A stretch of DNA of 64,000 bases from Leptolyngbya boryana PCC 6306 (lineage in GTDB: Bacteria > Cyanobacteriota > Cyanobacteriia > Leptolyngbyales > Leptolyngbyaceae): positions 2,994,577-3,058,576 of the forward strand of contig NZ_KB731324.1 of the NCBI RefSeq assembly GCF_000353285.1. Direction: 5' to 3'. Shown here piece after piece: positions 61,944 through 64,000 of the stretch. Numbering within the stretch: the first letter of the stretch is position 1; each line of letters opens with the position of its first letter. A program made the translations under genes and the position numbers. The notes beneath the pieces are model-generated. The model worked only from the letters and a program-made list of their open reading frames with translations. It was not told the origin of the DNA and did not search any database.

Positions 61944-63143
61944 ATGTCAAATCAAACTGTTGTCGATCGCATTCATGAGTTTAATCAGGGGCGCGATCCT
62001 GAACTGCTGAAACTCAAATATCAAACGATGGCAAAAAATGCGTTTTCGTTTTTGCGAGGAACTTGTCATCTGTTTTATCAGGATTTACCAGTTGAAGGCA
62101 TTTTTGCCTCTGCACCGCCTGTTTGGAGTTGTGGCGATCTGCATTTACAGAATTTTGGCAGCTTCAAGGGAGACGATCGCTTAGTTTATTTTGATGTCAA
62201 TGATTTTGATGAAGCGCTCTTAGCCCCTTGTACTTGGGATGTTGTGCGGTTTTTAACGAGTGTGATTGTTGGCGCTCATACGCTCAATATTGACGATGAA
62301 ACAGCGATCGCACTTTGCCGTTGCTTCCTCGAAACTTATATCAAAGAACTCTTGACCGGAAAAGATCGAACTGTTCATGGTGAAGTGTCAACCGGGTTAG
62401 TTCGGGAATTGTTACTAGGATTGAAAACGCGGAAACGCAAAGACTTTCTAGATGAACGAACGGAACTGAAATCAAAAGTGCGATCGCTCAAACTTATTGA
62501 AGGCAAAACGAAACCCGCGACAGAATCCGAGCGCGAAAGGGTAATAGAAGCGATCGCAGAAAGCACTCAAACATATCCAGAACCAGAGTTTTACACAATT
62601 CTCGATGTGATGCATCGAATTGCAGGAACCGGAAGTTTGGGACTCGAACGCTATGTGATCTTAGTCGAAGGCAATGGCTCACCGAATCAGAACTATCTAT
62701 TAGATCTCAAGCTATCTCGATCGTCTTCCTTGCAAGCATATACTCCGTGCCTACAGCCTGATTGGAACAGTGAAGCAGATCGCATTGTTGCCATTCAAAA
62801 TCGATTTCAAGAATCTCCGCCAGCCTTGTTACATGGATTAACCATTGCAGAAAAATCTTACGTCTTACGCGAACTTCAACCGACTGCCGATCGCGTTGAC
62901 CTCGATAAAAGCAATGGCAAAATAAAGCGATTGAAAAAAGTGATCAAAACCATGGCAGAAGTCACAGCTTGGGGACAAATGCGTAGTACAGGGCGACAAA
63001 AATCAGCGATCGCAGATGATCTCATCGCATTCGCTGAAACTGCTTCGGTCTGGCACGATTCTGTACTTGACTATGCTCGATCGTATGCCGTACAAGTTGA
63101 GCGAGACTACGCAGAATTCAAAGCACAGGTCAATGAAGGCTAA
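61944..63143 (+). CDS. DUF2252 family protein
   Basis: 399 residues. The kinase-like DUF2252 core is clear: YQTMAKNAFSFLRGTCHLFYQD (26-47), VWSCGDLHLQNFGSF (73-87), YFDVNDFDEALLAPCTWDVVRF, LDVMHRIAGTGSLGLERYVIL and YVLREL. The family is predicted to be related to aminoglycoside or homoserine kinases, with CGDLHLQNFG as catalytic loop and DVNDFDE as metal site. Substrate unknown. Divergent from ffh across 116 bp. Confidence 0.9.
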   Translation: MSNQTVVDRIHEFNQGRDPELLKLKYQTMAKNAFSFLRGTCHLFYQDLPVEGIFASAPPVWSCGDLHLQNFGSFKGDDRLVYFDVNDFDEALLAPCTWDVVRFLTSVIVGAHTLNIDDETAIALCRCFLETYIKELLTGKDRTVHGEVSTGLVRELLLGLKTRKRKDFLDERTELKSKVRSLKLIEGKTKPATESERERVIEAIAESTQTYPEPEFYTILDVMHRIAGTGSLGLERYVILVEGNGSPNQNYLLDLKLSRSSSLQAYTPCLQPDWNSEADRIVAIQNRFQESPPALLHGLTIAEKSYVLRELQPTADRVDLDKSNGKIKRLKKVIKTMAEVTAWGQMRSTGRQKSAIADDLIAFAETASVWHDSVLDYARSYAVQVERDYAEFKAQVNEG

Positions 63144-63185
63144 TCAAGGGGTACTCTGGGGGTTGGAAATTCACTCTTTTCTCCC

Positions 63186-64000
63186 ATGAAAAACTGGTGG
63201 CAACAGTTCAAACCCCGAATTCAAGTCATTCCAGAAATTCAGCCTGAAGACTCGATTTTGTTTCGAGTACTCGCCCAATCGCTCGTCACGATTGGAATTT
63301 TGGCAATTGACTTAGCCGCAGAAACTCACATTGGACTGTGGGCAATTCCGCTGAGTGCAATTGGGGCGAGTTGGAGTTGGTACTGTCGTCGCAAGAAGAA
63401 TACTGGATTTAAATTCTTACTGGCGATCGCGATGATGGTCGCATTACTCACGTTTTTTAGTAAGCTACCGACGGCTTGGCAGACGGGCGATACTCGGCTC
63501 GTTTTAGCAGAATTTCTCATTCAAGTGCAGGTTTTGCATACATTCGATTTGCCGCGCCGCAAGGATCTGGGTTACTCGATGATGATTGGGCTTGTGTTGC
63601 TCTCGCTCGCAAGTACTTTAAGTCAAACGATGCTCTTTGGTGGCTTGCTGGTTGCCTTTTTAGCGATCGCGCTTCCGACGTTGATGTTGGACTATAGTTC
63701 ACGGTTGGGCGTGAGTGATGTCAAAGTCGATCGCAGTCGATTGCAGAAAATTACCTTTGGTAAGCTGCCAATGATTTTCGCGATCGTCGTTGCTTTGGGA
63801 TTAGTATTTTTTCTGCTGATGCCACGGTTTCCTGGCTATCAACTGAGAATGTTTCCTGTAAGTGCGCCTATAACGGTTCAGGAAAGATTTGATAATCGAG
63901 AGATTAGAACTCCAGGTGCAGGTCGGAGTGCCTTAGAATCACAAGTCCGAGGCGGAGGAAGTTCAGCGCAACGGGGAGAAGTGCGCGATCGCAGTGATGA
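63186..64000 (+). CDS. TgpA-type transglutaminase-like membrane protein, N-terminal part (cut by window edge)
   Basis: The frame opens at the ATG at 63186 (MKNWWQQFKPRIQVIPEIQ) and runs to the window end without a stop, giving 271 codons. About six helices are visible within the first 200 residues, including LLAIAMMVALLTFF and IFAIVVALGLVFFLLMPRFPG. After the last helix a periplasmic stretch with RFDNREIRTPG and Gly/Ser-rich sequence begins. This matches DUF3488/TgpA proteins, whose transglutaminase domain would follow outside the window. It starts 42 bp after the DUF2252 gene and is probably co-transcribed. Confidence 0.85.
   Translation, partial: MKNWWQQFKPRIQVIPEIQPEDSILFRVLAQSLVTIGILAIDLAAETHIGLWAIPLSAIGASWSWYCRRKKNTGFKFLLAIAMMVALLTFFSKLPTAWQTGDTRLVLAEFLIQVQVLHTFDLPRRKDLGYSMMIGLVLLSLASTLSQTMLFGGLLVAFLAIALPTLMLDYSSRLGVSDVKVDRSRLQKITFGKLPMIFAIVVALGLVFFLLMPRFPGYQLRMFPVSAPITVQERFDNREIRTPGAGRSALESQVRGGGSSAQRGEVRDRSD

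Overview
The window looks like chromosome from a filamentous, Leptolyngbya/Nostoc-type cyanobacterium. The 8-bp HIP1 palindrome GCGATCGC recurs throughout. The gene set is typically cyanobacterial: a CrtO-type carotenoid ketolase, a ChlH-family chelatase subunit, type 2 IPP isomerase, Uma2 and pentapeptide proteins, a haemagglutinin-type TpsA exoprotein, and the ffh / rpsP / KH-domain group. No rRNA, CRISPR array or phage structural gene was seen.

1-9.7 kb: an edge-truncated DUF2079 membrane protein, Uma2, a CNT-type transporter, the pyrR-fni pair, a coiled-coil protein, a WecG/TagA glycosyltransferase, proB and a modular muramidase. 9.8-12.7 kb: a gamma-glutamyltransferase-family gene split by a 1.27-kb IS4-family element with a 10-bp target duplication. 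12.8-22.6 kb: an SH3-domain protein, pentapeptide protein, two-domain SagB-type oxidoreductase, histone-deacetylase-family hydrolase, MHYT-PAS-GAF histidine kinase, alpha/beta hydrolase and a proline/glycine-rich protein. 22.9-29.3 kb: a HlyD-MacB-type efflux operon, then SpoIIM, a multi-pass membrane protein and an RDD protein.

29.3-32.3 kb is a one-strand array of 25 assignable tRNA genes plus one degenerate copy. A candidate sigma70 promoter (TTGACA, 18 bp, TAGTAT) precedes it. A zinc-finger/HNH gene lies antisense inside it and a second HNH gene lies just upstream. Every tRNA with a leucine anticodon lacks the long variable arm. 33.4-38.3 kb is a tight five-gene operon: a class I isoprenoid-synthase-like protein with two Asp-rich motifs, a 68-residue peptide, an unknown protein, a GMC oxidoreductase and a cytokinin-dehydrogenase-like FAD oxidase. 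I read this as an uncharacterised small-molecule pathway, probably terpenoid. With the tRNA array it is the most interesting part of the window.

38.8-51 kb: an orphan TpsA exoprotein, a complete sugar ABC importer, a secreted tandem-domain protein and a ChlH paralogue. 51-57 kb: recJ, two glycosyltransferases, dTDP-glucose dehydratase and a VOC protein. 57-64 kb: crtO, KH protein, rpsP, a MazF-type toxin-antitoxin pair lodged between rpsP and ffh, ffh, a DUF2252 protein, and the start of a TgpA-type transglutaminase. Coordinates use the start codon judged most likely, often shorter than the longest open frame.
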